Source: Streptomyces sp. L2
GTDB taxonomy: Bacteria; Actinomycetota; Actinomycetes; Streptomycetales; Streptomycetaceae
Direction of reading: 5' to 3'
Length of the DNA stretch: 64,000 nt
Assembly (NCBI RefSeq): GCF_004124325.1
Contig: NZ_QBDT01000001.1
Coordinates: 4,774,001-4,838,000 of the forward strand
The notes under the pieces were generated by a model that ran no database searches, was not told the origin of the DNA, and was given only the letters and a program-made list of their open reading frames with translations. The position numbers were made by a program, and so were the translations under genes. Below are positions 28,119 through 36,598 of this stretch, piece by piece (position 1 is the first letter of the stretch; each line of letters opens with the position of its first letter).

Positions 28119-28636
28119 GCCCCCTAGTTGGCATCGTCATGGGGTCGGACTCCGACTGGCCCGTCATGGAGGCCGCCGCCAAGGCGCTCGACGAGTTCGA
28201 GATCGCGTACGAGGTCGACGTCGTCTCCGCGCACCGCATGCCGCGCGAGATGATCGCCTACGGTGAGCACGCGGCCGACCGCGGACTGAAGGCGATCATC
28301 GCCGGCGCCGGCGGCGCCGCCCACCTGCCGGGCATGCTCGCCTCCGTCACCCCGCTGCCCGTCATCGGCGTCCCGGTGCCCCTGAAGTACCTCGACGGCA
28401 TGGACTCCCTGCTGTCGATCGTGCAGATGCCGGCCGGTGTCCCCGTCGCCACCGTCTCCGTCGCCGGCGCCCGCAACGCCGGCCTGCTCGCCGCCCGCAT
28501 CCTCGCCACGCACGACGAGGACCTGCTGCACCGCATGCGGGACTTCCAGCAGGAGCTGAACGACCAGGCCACCGAGAAGGGCAAGCGGCTGCGCTCCAAG
28601 GTCGAGGGCGCCGGCGGCTTCGGCTTCGGGAAGTGA
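28115..28636 (+). CDS. purE: N5-CAIR mutase
   Basis: A 173-residue class I PurE that moves the carboxyl group of N5-CAIR to give CAIR. Signature: [13 protein letters not shown] at the N-terminus, VVSAHRMP with the catalytic His, and [11 protein letters not shown]. The start overlaps the purK stop, and the stop overlaps the next gene's GTG, so purK-purE-dipeptidase is one coupled operon. Confidence 0.96.
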   Translation: MSPLVGIVMGSDSDWPVMEAAAKALDEFEIAYEVDVVSAHRMPREMIAYGEHAADRGLKAIIAGAGGAAHLPGMLASVTPLPVIGVPVPLKYLDGMDSLLSIVQMPAGVPVATVSVAGARNAGLLAARILATHDEDLLHRMRDFQQELNDQATEKGKRLRSKVEGAGGFGFGK

Positions 28637-29820
28637 GGCCCGTGACCTCCCTCGAAGACGCCCGCGCCCTGCTGCGCGAGTTCCCCGTCGTCGACGGCCA
28701 CAACGACCTGCCGTACGCGCTGCGCGAGCAGGTCCGCTACGACCTCGCCGCCCGCGACATCGCCGGCGACCAGGGCGCCCACCTGCACACCGACCTGCCC
28801 CGCCTGCGCGAGGGCGGCGTCGGCGCGCAGTACTGGTCGGTGTACGTCCGCTCCGACCTGCCCGACGCGGTCCCCGCCACTCTGGAACAGATCGACTGCG
28901 TACGGCAGTTGCTCGCCCGCTACCCCGAGCACCTGGCGCCCGCGCTCACGGCCGCCGACATGGAGTCGGCCCGCGCCGAGGGCCGCATCGCCTCCCTCAT
29001 GGGCGCCGAGGGCGGCCACTCGATCGCGGGCTCCCTCGGCACGCTCCGCGGGTTGTACGGGCTCGGCGTGCGCTACATGACGCTCACCCACAACGACAAC
29101 GTGGCCTGGGCGGACTCCGCGACCGACGAACCGAACGTCGGCGGCCTGTCGGCGTTCGGCCGCGAGGTCGTCCGCGAGATGAACCGGCTCGGCATGCTCG
29201 TCGACCTCTCCCACGTGGCGGCGACGACCATGCGGGACGCGCTCGACACCTCCGTCGCGCCGGTGATCTTCTCCCACTCCTCCGCCCGGGCCGTCTGCGA
29301 CCACCCCCGCAACATCCCGGACGACGTCCTCGAACGCCTCCCCGCCAACGGCGGCGTCGCCATGGTCACCTTCGTGCCGAAGTTCGTGCTCCAGGCCGCC
29401 GTCGACTGGACGGCAGCGGCCGACGAGAACATGCGCGCCCACGGCTTCCACCACCTCGACACCACCGAGGAGGCGATGAAGGTCCACCGCGCCTTCGAGG
29501 AGCACACTCCGCGCCCGGTCGCCACCACCGCGACGGTCGCCGACCACCTCGACCACATGCGCGAGGTCGCCGGCATCGACCACCTCGGCATCGGCGGCGA
29601 CTACGACGGCACCGCGTTCACCCCGGACGGCCTGAACGACGTCTCCGGCTACCCCAACCTGATCGCCGAACTGCTGGACCGCGGCTGGTCCAAGCCCGAC
29701 CTGGCCAAGCTGACCTGGCAGAACGCGGTACGCGTCCTGGGTGCCGCCGAGGACACCGCCCGCGACCTCCAGGCACGGCACGCCCCGTCCAACGCGACGA
29801 TCGACGCACTGGACGGCTGA
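28633..29820 (+). CDS. M19 membrane dipeptidase-family metallopeptidase
   Basis: 395 residues from the GTG overlapping purE (GTG at 28642 is an alternative). The binuclear zinc ligands of the family are all visible: H23 and D25 in VDGHNDLP, E126 in MGAEGGH, H194 in VDLSHV, H215 in FSHSSAR and the Asp of GGDYDG. It is expected to cleave dipeptides. No signal peptide is seen, so it is probably cytoplasmic. A terminator hairpin and then a degenerate paralogue follow. Confidence 0.92.
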   Translation: MRPVTSLEDARALLREFPVVDGHNDLPYALREQVRYDLAARDIAGDQGAHLHTDLPRLREGGVGAQYWSVYVRSDLPDAVPATLEQIDCVRQLLARYPEHLAPALTAADMESARAEGRIASLMGAEGGHSIAGSLGTLRGLYGLGVRYMTLTHNDNVAWADSATDEPNVGGLSAFGREVVREMNRLGMLVDLSHVAATTMRDALDTSVAPVIFSHSSARAVCDHPRNIPDDVLERLPANGGVAMVTFVPKFVLQAAVDWTAAADENMRAHGFHHLDTTEEAMKVHRAFEEHTPRPVATTATVADHLDHMREVAGIDHLGIGGDYDGTAFTPDGLNDVSGYPNLIAELLDRGWSKPDLAKLTWQNAVRVLGAAEDTARDLQARHAPSNATIDALDG

Positions 29821-29837
29821 ACCGGCGAGGCGCCGAG

Positions 29838-29870
29838 GGGGGTACGGGCCGGGCCGGGCGCCGTACCCCC
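29838..29870 (+). terminator. Hairpin after the dipeptidase gene
   Basis: GGGGGTACGG (29838-29847) pairs perfectly with CCGTACCCCC (29861-29870), with a 13-base loop. Confidence 0.7.
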
Positions 29871-29974
29871 GAACGCCCCACTCACCAGGAAGTCCCCCTT
29901 CGCTCCGTGCGACGGTGGCCGTACGCCACCCGCAGAGATGACGCCGTAGCAGCAGACGACGTACGGAGCCCGCC

Positions 29975-31063
29975 ATGGCCGACCTCCAGGACGACCCGCC
30001 CGCCACGACCGAGGTCGCGGCGGCCGGCGGACTGCCGGACGACCCATTCCCCGAGGAGCCGTACCTTCCCGAGGAGCCGCGCTTCCCCGAGGGCGAAGCC
30101 CTGGAACGCGCCCGCGCCCTGCTCGCCTCCCATCCCGTCGCCGACGGCCACAACGCACTGCCCCGGGCGCTGCGCCACCTGCCCTGGTACGACCTCGAAC
30201 TCGGCGAGAGTGCCGTCGCCACCGACCTGCCCCGGCTCCGCGAGGGCCACGTCGGCGCCCTGTTCTGGTCCCTGCACCTGCCCGAGGACCTCGCCGGCGA
30301 CCGGGCGGTGGCCGCCGCCCTGGAACAGCTCGACCTCGCCCGCACCGTGATCGCCGCCCACCCGGAGGGGCTGCGCCTGGCACGCACCGCCGGGCAGGTC
30401 ATCGACGCCCACCACTGCGGCCGGGTCGCCGTCGTCCTCGGCCCCGCCCAGGCCGCCGTGCTCGACGGCTCCCTCGGCATCCTGCGCATCCTGCACGCCC
30501 TCGGCGTACGCCTCCTCACCCTCACCGGCACCCCCTGGGCCGGTGAGGCCGGGCTGACCCGGTTCGGCGAGGAGGTCGTGCGCGAGATGAACCGGCTCGG
30601 CGTGCTCGCCGACCTCTCCGGCGCCGGTGAGGCCGTCGTCCGGCGGGTCACCGTCCTGTCCAGGACGCCGGTGCTGTGCACCCGCTCCGCCGCCCGCGCG
30701 CTGCGGCCGCACCCCGCCAACCTGACCGACGACCTGCTGGCCGCACTGGGGGAGGCCAAGGGGCTGTGCATGGTGCCGCTGAGCGCGGAACAGACCGGGC
30801 CGACGGTGCGGGACGTCGCCGATCACCTCGACCGTGTGCGGGCGGTGGCGGGGGCCGAGTGTGTGGGGCTGGCCGGTATGTACGACTGCGGGGCGGCGCA
30901 TCCGCAGGGGCTGGCCGACACCTCCCGATATCCCCACCTCATCGCCGAGCTGGTCCGGCGGGGGTGGTCCGATACGGAGGTGTCCCTGTTGGCCTGGGGG
31001 AATGTGCAGAGGGTTTTGCGGGCGGCGGATTTCGTCGCGAAGGCGAGCCGGGCACGCCGTTGA
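29975..31063 (+). CDS. M19 dipeptidase-like protein lacking metal ligands
   Basis: 362 residues, alignable along most of its length with the preceding dipeptidase ([42 protein letters not shown]). The metal site has gone: VADGHNALP keeps H59 but has A61 for Asp; A158 replaces Glu; DLSG has G216 for His; R237 replaces the second His; and Met replaces the Asp of GGDYDG. An acidic ~40-residue N-terminal extension (DDPFPEEPYLPEEP) is new. The reading frame is intact, so this looks like a kept pseudoenzyme and not a decaying gene. Its role is unknown. Confidence 0.88.
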   Translation: MADLQDDPPATTEVAAAGGLPDDPFPEEPYLPEEPRFPEGEALERARALLASHPVADGHNALPRALRHLPWYDLELGESAVATDLPRLREGHVGALFWSLHLPEDLAGDRAVAAALEQLDLARTVIAAHPEGLRLARTAGQVIDAHHCGRVAVVLGPAQAAVLDGSLGILRILHALGVRLLTLTGTPWAGEAGLTRFGEEVVREMNRLGVLADLSGAGEAVVRRVTVLSRTPVLCTRSAARALRPHPANLTDDLLAALGEAKGLCMVPLSAEQTGPTVRDVADHLDRVRAVAGAECVGLAGMYDCGAAHPQGLADTSRYPHLIAELVRRGWSDTEVSLLAWGNVQRVLRAADFVAKASRARR

Positions 31064-31094
31064 GGGTGGGGCGCCCCTGGACGTCGATGGAGAG

Positions 31095-31484
31095 TTACCC
31101 CTCGATCCTGCACAGGCAGAACGGGTGGCCCGCCGGGTCCGCGTAGACCTGGAAGTCCTTTTTCTCGCGGTCGGTGAGGTCCAGGGGGCGGGCGCCGAGG
31201 GCGAGGACGCGTTCGTGGGCGGTGTCGATGTCGGCCCAGGTGGGGCCGGCGTCGAAGTCGAGGTGGAACTGCTGGGAGTCGTGGTCGGCGTGCGGCCACT
31301 GGGGCGGGGTGTGGCCCTCGGCCCGCTGGAAGGCGAGCCGGGGGCCGTCCGGGACCTGGAGGACCACCCAGTCGTCGTCCTCGGCCTCCGGGGTGCCGCC
31401 CGCCACCGCCGAGTAGAACGCGGCGAGTGCGTGCGGGTCGGGGCAGTCGAGTACGACGGAACGGAGTCGAGCGACGGACGCCAT
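31095..31484 (-). CDS. VOC (glyoxalase-like) family protein
   Basis: 129 residues with the paired beta-alpha-beta-beta-beta units of the vicinal oxygen chelate fold: VVLDCPDPHALAAFY near the start and VYADPAGHPFCLCRIEG at the end. The family includes dioxygenases, resistance proteins and isomerases; the substrate is unknown. A GGGAGGACACC site precedes the ATG. It is a paralogue of the adjacent VOC gene, 18 bases upstream of it on the same strand. Confidence 0.85.
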   Translation of the reverse strand: MASVARLRSVVLDCPDPHALAAFYSAVAGGTPEAEDDDWVVLQVPDGPRLAFQRAEGHTPPQWPHADHDSQQFHLDFDAGPTWADIDTAHERVLALGARPLDLTDREKKDFQVYADPAGHPFCLCRIEG

Positions 31485-31502
31485 GGTGTCCTCCCGGTCT
31501 GT

Positions 31503-31862
31503 TCAGCAGGCGCAGAGACAGAAGGGGTGCCCCGCGGGGTCGGCGTACACACGCCAGTTCCGCGAACGGTCCTCGGTGTCCAGCGGACGCGCCCCACGTT
31601 CCAGTACCCCCTTCTCGGCCGCGTCCAGGTCCTGCACCTTCAGGTCCAGGTGGAACTGCTGCGAGGCGTCCGGCGCGGGCCAGCTCGGCGGCACGAACCC
31701 CGGTGCCTGCTGGAAGGCCAGCGAGGTGCCGCCCGGCAGCTTCAGGTCCACCCACTCCCCGTCCCCCTCGACGCTGCCGCCCAGCACCTCGGCGTAGAAC
31801 CCGGCGAGCGCGCGCGGGTCGGGGCAGTCCAGGACGACGACATCCATCGTGGCCAGAGCCAT
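31503..31862 (-). CDS. VOC (glyoxalase-like) family protein, paralogue
   Basis: 119 residues from ATG 31862, with GAGGAGGAAG just upstream; an earlier ATG at 31883 is less likely. It shares VVVLDCPDPRALAGFYAEVLGG, QQFHLDLKV and VYADPAGHPFCLCAC with the neighbouring VOC protein, so the pair arose by tandem duplication. No ligand can be assigned. It diverges from the CGNR gene. Confidence 0.85.
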   Translation of the reverse strand: MALATMDVVVLDCPDPRALAGFYAEVLGGSVEGDGEWVDLKLPGGTSLAFQQAPGFVPPSWPAPDASQQFHLDLKVQDLDAAEKGVLERGARPLDTEDRSRNWRVYADPAGHPFCLCAC

Positions 31863-31990
31863 GACTTCCTCCTCGGAGAACACTGCGAAGCCGGAGTTAC
31901 CCTCAGATGAGGACTACCGGTAACCGTTACCGCATGCTGCCCCATAGGTGGTTACCCTGGCAACCGATATACGGGAGGTACGGTGCGGAC

Positions 31991-32557
31991 ATGAGTGAGA
32001 GAGCGCCCGCGCCGGGAGGCCTGGCCCTGGTCGAGTCCCTGCTGAACACCGTGGACTTCGCCTCGGGAGCGGACGCGCTGGACACCGCGGAATGCAGGGC
32101 CCGCCTCGGGCTCACCGACGATCCGGAGCGGCTGGAAGAGGCACGGGAACTGCGCGAGTCCCTGCGCGCGACCCTGCTGGCGCACGCCGGGCACCCGCCG
32201 CACCGCGCGGTCACCCCCCTCGGGGACCTGCTCGCCCGCGTCCCGCTGCACGTCACCGTCGATCCGGCGGACGGCTCCGCGGCCCTCGCCCCGGCCGACC
32301 CCGAGCCTCTGCCGGCCCGGATCGCCGCAGCCGTCGCCGAGGCGCTCGTGGCCGGCACGTGGACCCGGCTCAAGGCCTGCGAGTCCCCCACCTGCCACTG
32401 GGCGTACTACGACCGCAGCCCCGCCGGACGCGGCCGCTGGTGCTCCATGCAGGTGTGCGGGGCCCGCGCCAAGATGCGCCGCTACCGGGCCAAGGAGCCC
32501 AGGCAGGCCGGTCAGCCCGGGCAGCCCGAGCAGTCCAGCAGGACCAAGGAGACGTAA
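31991..32557 (+). CDS. CGNR zinc-finger (ABATE domain) protein
   Basis: 188 residues. The N-terminal ABATE-type region (to about 130) is followed by a CGNR zinc finger: CESPTCHWAYYDRSPAGRGRWC, then MQVCGARAKMRRYR. The family is thought to be transcriptional regulators of stress or catabolic genes. The ATG at 31991 follows GGGAGGTACGG. It is divergent from the VOC pair, so it may regulate them; this is inference. A strong terminator follows. Confidence 0.87.
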   Translation: MSERAPAPGGLALVESLLNTVDFASGADALDTAECRARLGLTDDPERLEEARELRESLRATLLAHAGHPPHRAVTPLGDLLARVPLHVTVDPADGSAALAPADPEPLPARIAAAVAEALVAGTWTRLKACESPTCHWAYYDRSPAGRGRWCSMQVCGARAKMRRYRAKEPRQAGQPGQPEQSSRTKET

Positions 32558-32610
32558 ACCCCACGGGCGTTCATCGGCCACGGATGTGTCCGTGGTGCAG
32601 AATGCGGAAA

Positions 32611-32651
32611 GACGCCGGTTCGGCCGACTGAGCCTCGGCCGAACCGGCGTC
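32611..32651. terminator. Bidirectional terminator, 17-bp perfect stem
   Basis: GACGCCGGTTCGGCCGA (32611-32627), loop CTGAGCC, and the exact complement (32635-32651). The stem extends past one mismatch into GGAA/TTCC. It separates the convergent CGNR and UDP-glucose dehydrogenase genes. Confidence 0.9.
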
Positions 32652-32678
32652 CTTCCGAGTGCCGGTGAGGGAAACGGG

Positions 32679-34022
32679 TCAGGCCGTCGGCCGCCCCATC
32701 GCCCGGTACGTCCACCCCGCCCGCCGCCACAGCTCCGGGTCCAGCGCGTTGCGCCCGTCCAGCATCAACCGTACCGACGCGACCTCGCCCAGCGCGGCCG
32801 GGTCCAGCTCACGGAACTCCCGCCACTCGGTCAGGTGCAGGACCACGTCGGCACCCCGGACCGCCTCCCGCGCCGAGTCGGCGTACCCCAGCGTCGGGAA
32901 CAGCCGCCTGGCGTTCTCCATGCCCTTCGGGTCGTACACGGTCACCTGACCGCCCTGGAGGTGGATCTGACCGGCCACGTTCAGCGCGGGCGAGTCCCGG
33001 ACGTCGTCCGAGTCCGGCTTGAAGGTGGCGCCGAGCACCGCGACCCGCTTGCCCAGGAACGAACCGCCGCCCAGCGCCTCCCGCGCCATCTCGACCATCT
33101 GCCCGCGCCGGCGCATGTTGATGGAGTCGATCTCCCGCAGGAACGTCAGCGCCTGGTCCGCGCCCAGCTCACCGGCGCGCGCCATGAAGGCCCGGATGTC
33201 CTTGGGCAGACAGCCACCGCCGAACCCGATCCCGGCGCGCAGGAACTTCCGCCCGATCCGGTCGTCGTAGCCGATGGCCTCGGCCAGCTTCGCCACGTCA
33301 CCGCCGGCCGCCTCGCACACCTCCGCCATCGCGTTGATGAACGAGATCTTGGTCGCCAGGAAGGAGTTCGCGGCCGTCTTCACCAGCTCGGCCGTCGGGA
33401 AGTCGGTCACCACGAACGGCGTGCCCTCGCCGACCGGGGTCGCGTACACCTCCCGCAGCAGCTTCTCGGCCCGCTCGCCGCGCACGCCGACCACGATCCG
33501 GTCCGGGTGCAGCGTGTCCTCGACGGCGAAGCCCTCCCGCAGGAACTCCGGGTTCCAGGCCAGCTCGGCGTCGGCGCCGGCCGGCGCGTGCTCGGCGAGG
33601 TAGGCGGCGAGCCGGTCCGCCGACCCGACGGGCACGGTCGACTTGCCGACGACCAGCGCGGGACCCGTCAGGTGCGGGGCGAGCGAGGCGATGGCGGAGT
33701 CGACGTACGACATGTCGCACGCGTACTCGCCGTGCTTCTGCGGGGTGTTCACGCACACGAAGTGCACATCGCCGAACTCCGCCACCTCGGCCCAGTCGGT
33801 GGTGAACCGAAGCCGCCCGGAGGAACCCTCGATCCCGGCCACGTGCCGGCGCAGCAGCTCGTCGAGCCCCGGCTCGTACATGGGGGTCTCGCCGCGCTCC
33901 AGCATCGCGATCTTCTCGGGCACGACGTCCAGGCCCAGCACCTCGAAACCGAGCTCGGCCATGGCCGCGGCGTGCGTGGCGCCGAGGTAACCGGTGCCGA
34001 TCACGGTGATCTTGAGGCTCAT
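32679..34022 (-). CDS. UDP-glucose 6-dehydrogenase
   Basis: 447 residues. It oxidises UDP-glucose to UDP-glucuronate with two NAD+. The N-terminal Rossmann motif is ITVIGTGYLGATHA, the catalytic cysteine C271 lies in GIGFGGGCLPKD, and the C-terminal domain has GATFKPDSDDVRDSPAL. The ATG at 34022 has GAGGGGGAG upstream; the longer start at 34112 is rejected. UDP-glucuronate could feed glycopolymers or glycosylation, in line with the LCP genes and glycosyltransferase downstream. Confidence 0.94.
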   Translation of the reverse strand: MSLKITVIGTGYLGATHAAAMAELGFEVLGLDVVPEKIAMLERGETPMYEPGLDELLRRHVAGIEGSSGRLRFTTDWAEVAEFGDVHFVCVNTPQKHGEYACDMSYVDSAIASLAPHLTGPALVVGKSTVPVGSADRLAAYLAEHAPAGADAELAWNPEFLREGFAVEDTLHPDRIVVGVRGERAEKLLREVYATPVGEGTPFVVTDFPTAELVKTAANSFLATKISFINAMAEVCEAAGGDVAKLAEAIGYDDRIGRKFLRAGIGFGGGCLPKDIRAFMARAGELGADQALTFLREIDSINMRRRGQMVEMAREALGGGSFLGKRVAVLGATFKPDSDDVRDSPALNVAGQIHLQGGQVTVYDPKGMENARRLFPTLGYADSAREAVRGADVVLHLTEWREFRELDPAALGEVASVRLMLDGRNALDPELWRRAGWTYRAMGRPTA

Positions 34023-34194
34023 GGGTGCTCCCCCTCGGTGACGTCGGTGATGCGGTGCCTGAGCATAGTCGGGCCGTGGGCCGGGCAGTTTTCCCGCTGT
34101 CGTCAAGGTCACGTAGGCGGGTCCCGGCCGACGTTTTAAAATTGGGTTACTTAACGGTAATTAGCGTCACTGCGTCTTTGGAGCGTGAGAGACC

Positions 34195-35352
34195 TTGGCC
34201 GGATCGGCTGACTTCGACCTGTACCGCCCGTCCGAGGAGCACGACATGCTCCGTGACGCCGTCCGCTCGCTGGTCGAGGCGAAGATCGCGCCGTTCGCGG
34301 CAGCGGTGGACGAAGAGGCCCGCTTCCCGCAGGAGGCGCTCGACGCCCTGGTCGCGAACGACCTGCACGCCGTGCACGTCCCCGAGGAGTACGGCGGCGC
34401 CGGCGCCGACGCCCTCGCCACGGTCATCGTGATCGAGGAGGTGGCCCGCGCCTGCGTGTCCTCCTCCCTCATCCCGGCCGTGAACAAGCTGGGCTCGCTC
34501 CCCGTGATCCTCTCCGGCGGCGAGGACATCAAGAAGAAGTACCTGACCCCGCTCGCCCAGGGCGAGGCGATGTTCTCGTACTGCCTCTCCGAGCCGGACG
34601 CCGGCTCGGACGCGGCCGGCATGAAGACGAAGGCGGTCCGCGACGGCGACCACTACGTCCTCAACGGCGTGAAGCGCTGGATCACCAACGCGGGCGTCTC
34701 CGAGTACTACACGGTGATGGCGGTCACCGACCCCACCAAGCGCTCCAAGGGCATCTCGGCGTTCGTCGTCGAGAAGTCCGACGAGGGCGTCTCCTTCGGC
34801 GCGCCCGAGAAGAAGCTCGGCATCAAGGGCTCCCCGACCCGCGAGGTCTACTTCGACAACGTCCGCATCCCCGCCGACCGCATGATCGGCGAGGAGGGCA
34901 CCGGCTTCGCCACGGCGATGAAGACCCTGGACCACACCCGCATCACCATCGCCGCCCAGGCCCTCGGCGTCGCCCAGGGCGCCCTCGACTACGCCAAGGG
35001 CTACGTCCAGGAGCGCAAGCAGTTCGGCAAGCCGATCGCCGACTTCCAGGGCATCCAGTTCATGCTCGCCGACATGGCCATGAAGATCGAGGCCGCCCGC
35101 CAGCTGACCTACGCGGCCGCCGCCAAGTCCGAGCGCGGCGACAAGGACCTCACCTTCCAGGGCGCCGCCGCCAAGTGCTTCGCCTCCGACGTCGCCATGG
35201 AGGTCACCACCGACGCCGTCCAGCTCCTCGGCGGTTACGGCTACACCCGCGACTACCCGGTGGAGCGCATGATGCGCGATGCCAAGATCACGCAGATTTA
35301 TGAGGGCACGAACCAAGTCCAGCGGATCGTGATGGCCCGCAACCTGCCGTAG
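34195..35352 (+). CDS. Acyl-CoA dehydrogenase
   Basis: A 385-residue FAD-dependent acyl-CoA dehydrogenase. Segments include YCLSEPDAGSDAAGM (FAD/substrate), RKQFGKPIADFQGIQFMLADM and the C-terminal QIYEGTNQVQRIVMARNL with catalytic Glu at about residue 370. The start is TTG 34195, where homology begins; GGAGCGTGAGAG lies upstream. It corresponds in position and type to fadE25 of mycobacteria. The exact acyl substrate is unknown. Confidence 0.93.
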   Translation: MAGSADFDLYRPSEEHDMLRDAVRSLVEAKIAPFAAAVDEEARFPQEALDALVANDLHAVHVPEEYGGAGADALATVIVIEEVARACVSSSLIPAVNKLGSLPVILSGGEDIKKKYLTPLAQGEAMFSYCLSEPDAGSDAAGMKTKAVRDGDHYVLNGVKRWITNAGVSEYYTVMAVTDPTKRSKGISAFVVEKSDEGVSFGAPEKKLGIKGSPTREVYFDNVRIPADRMIGEEGTGFATAMKTLDHTRITIAAQALGVAQGALDYAKGYVQERKQFGKPIADFQGIQFMLADMAMKIEAARQLTYAAAAKSERGDKDLTFQGAAAKCFASDVAMEVTTDAVQLLGGYGYTRDYPVERMMRDAKITQIYEGTNQVQRIVMARNLP

Positions 35353-35362
35353 GGCGTGAACG

Positions 35363-35401
35363 CGGCGGTGCCGGCATCCCCTAGGGGTGCCGGCACCGCC
35401 G
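35363..35401. terminator. Terminator after the acyl-CoA dehydrogenase gene
   Basis: A long palindrome with 14-base arms (CGGCGGTGCCGGCA and its complement) around CCCC-TA-GGGG, between convergent genes. Confidence 0.85.
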
Positions 35402-35425
35402 TACGTCCGGGGTGGTGCGGGTGGT

Positions 35426-36472
35426 TCAGTCCCGCGCCAGCGGCTCTTCTTCCGCCACCACCGCCGGGCGGCGGGAGGCGATGACCTTGCGGGCCAGGGC
35501 CTTCGGGCTGGTCAGGAAGCCGTAGCCCCAGGACATGTGCATCGTGGCCAGGGCAACGGGGATCTGGAGACGGGCCTTCAGCGGCAGCCCCCTGCCCGCC
35601 GGGAGGGAGCCCGCGGCGATCGCCGCGAGGTAGCCGCCCGGGACGACGAGGGCCCACGGGGTCAGGGCCGCGCCCGCCACCAGGCCCGCGGCTATCGCGC
35701 AGACCGCCGTGGGCGGGGCGAGGTAGCGCAGGTTGATCGAGCCGGAGTGGTAGCGGGCGACGACGTGGCGCCAGCGGCCGTAGTCCTTGTACTGCTTGGC
35801 GAGCGCCTTCACGCTCGGCCGCGGGCGGTACGACACCCTCAGCTCGGGCGAGAACCAGATCAGGCCGCCCGCCTCACGGATGCGGAAGTTCAGCTCCCAG
35901 TCCTGGGCGCGGATGAACTCCTCGTTGTAGCCGCCCTGCCGTTCCAGGGCCTCGCGGCGGAAGACGCCGAGGTAGACCGTCTCGGCCGGGCCCGCCTGGC
36001 CGCCCGTGTGGAAGGCCGCGTTGCCCACGCCGATCTTCGACGTCATCGCGGCCGCGACGGCGTCCTCCCAGGCGTTCTCGCCCTCGGCGTGCATGACGCC
36101 GCCGACGTTCTGCGCGCCGGTCTCCTCCAGCAGCCGTACCGCCGTCGCGATGTAGTTCGGCGAGAGGATGCCGTGGCCGTCGACGCGGACGACGACCGGA
36201 TGCCGGGACGCCTTGATCGCGGCGTTCAGGGCGGCCGGAGTGCGCCCGGTCGGATTCGGGACCGTGTGGACGCGCGGATCGTCGGACACGAGCTCGGCGG
36301 CGATCTCGTCCGTGCGGTCCGTGGACGGACCGAGGGCGATCACGACCTCCATCTCGCCGGCGTACTCCTGCGCGAGGATCGCTTGGACGGCCCCGCGCAG
36401 ATGCCGTTCCTCGTTGAGGACGGGCATGATCACGGACACAGCGGGGAGCCGCACGTCGGGCTTGGCGTTCAT
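35426..36472 (-). CDS. Family 2 glycosyltransferase with C-terminal membrane region
   Basis: 348 residues. GT-A domain: VSVIMPVLNEERHLRGAVQAIL at the N-terminus, RVDGHGILS where a DxD is expected (here D-G-H), and RAQDWELNFRIREAG as the acceptor/base motif. Hydrophobic segments at about 255-300 suggest membrane attachment. Donor and acceptor are unknown. It is divergent from the first LCP gene, which points to envelope glycan assembly. Confidence 0.88.
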   Translation of the reverse strand: MNAKPDVRLPAVSVIMPVLNEERHLRGAVQAILAQEYAGEMEVVIALGPSTDRTDEIAAELVSDDPRVHTVPNPTGRTPAALNAAIKASRHPVVVRVDGHGILSPNYIATAVRLLEETGAQNVGGVMHAEGENAWEDAVAAAMTSKIGVGNAAFHTGGQAGPAETVYLGVFRREALERQGGYNEEFIRAQDWELNFRIREAGGLIWFSPELRVSYRPRPSVKALAKQYKDYGRWRHVVARYHSGSINLRYLAPPTAVCAIAAGLVAGAALTPWALVVPGGYLAAIAAGSLPAGRGLPLKARLQIPVALATMHMSWGYGFLTSPKALARKVIASRRPAVVAEEEPLARD

Positions 36473-36598
36473 AGGGGGCTCACGTTACCGCGAACGGGGG
36501 ACAGCTATGCGCGCCACCGGGGCGTGAACGCGGGATGAGGATCGTATCGGCCTACGGTGCTCACGATCCCACGTACGGCCGTCGCCTGGAGGTGTCCC

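Noticed and set aside
29975..31063. Pseudogene call for the second M19 homologue
   Set aside because: Full-length open frame, typical third-position GC, intact flanking signals; the substitutions are confined to metal ligands.
36557..36598. GTG 36557 as start of the first LCP gene
   Set aside because: No ribosome site and overlap with a possible -10; TTG 36599 follows GGAGGT by five bases.
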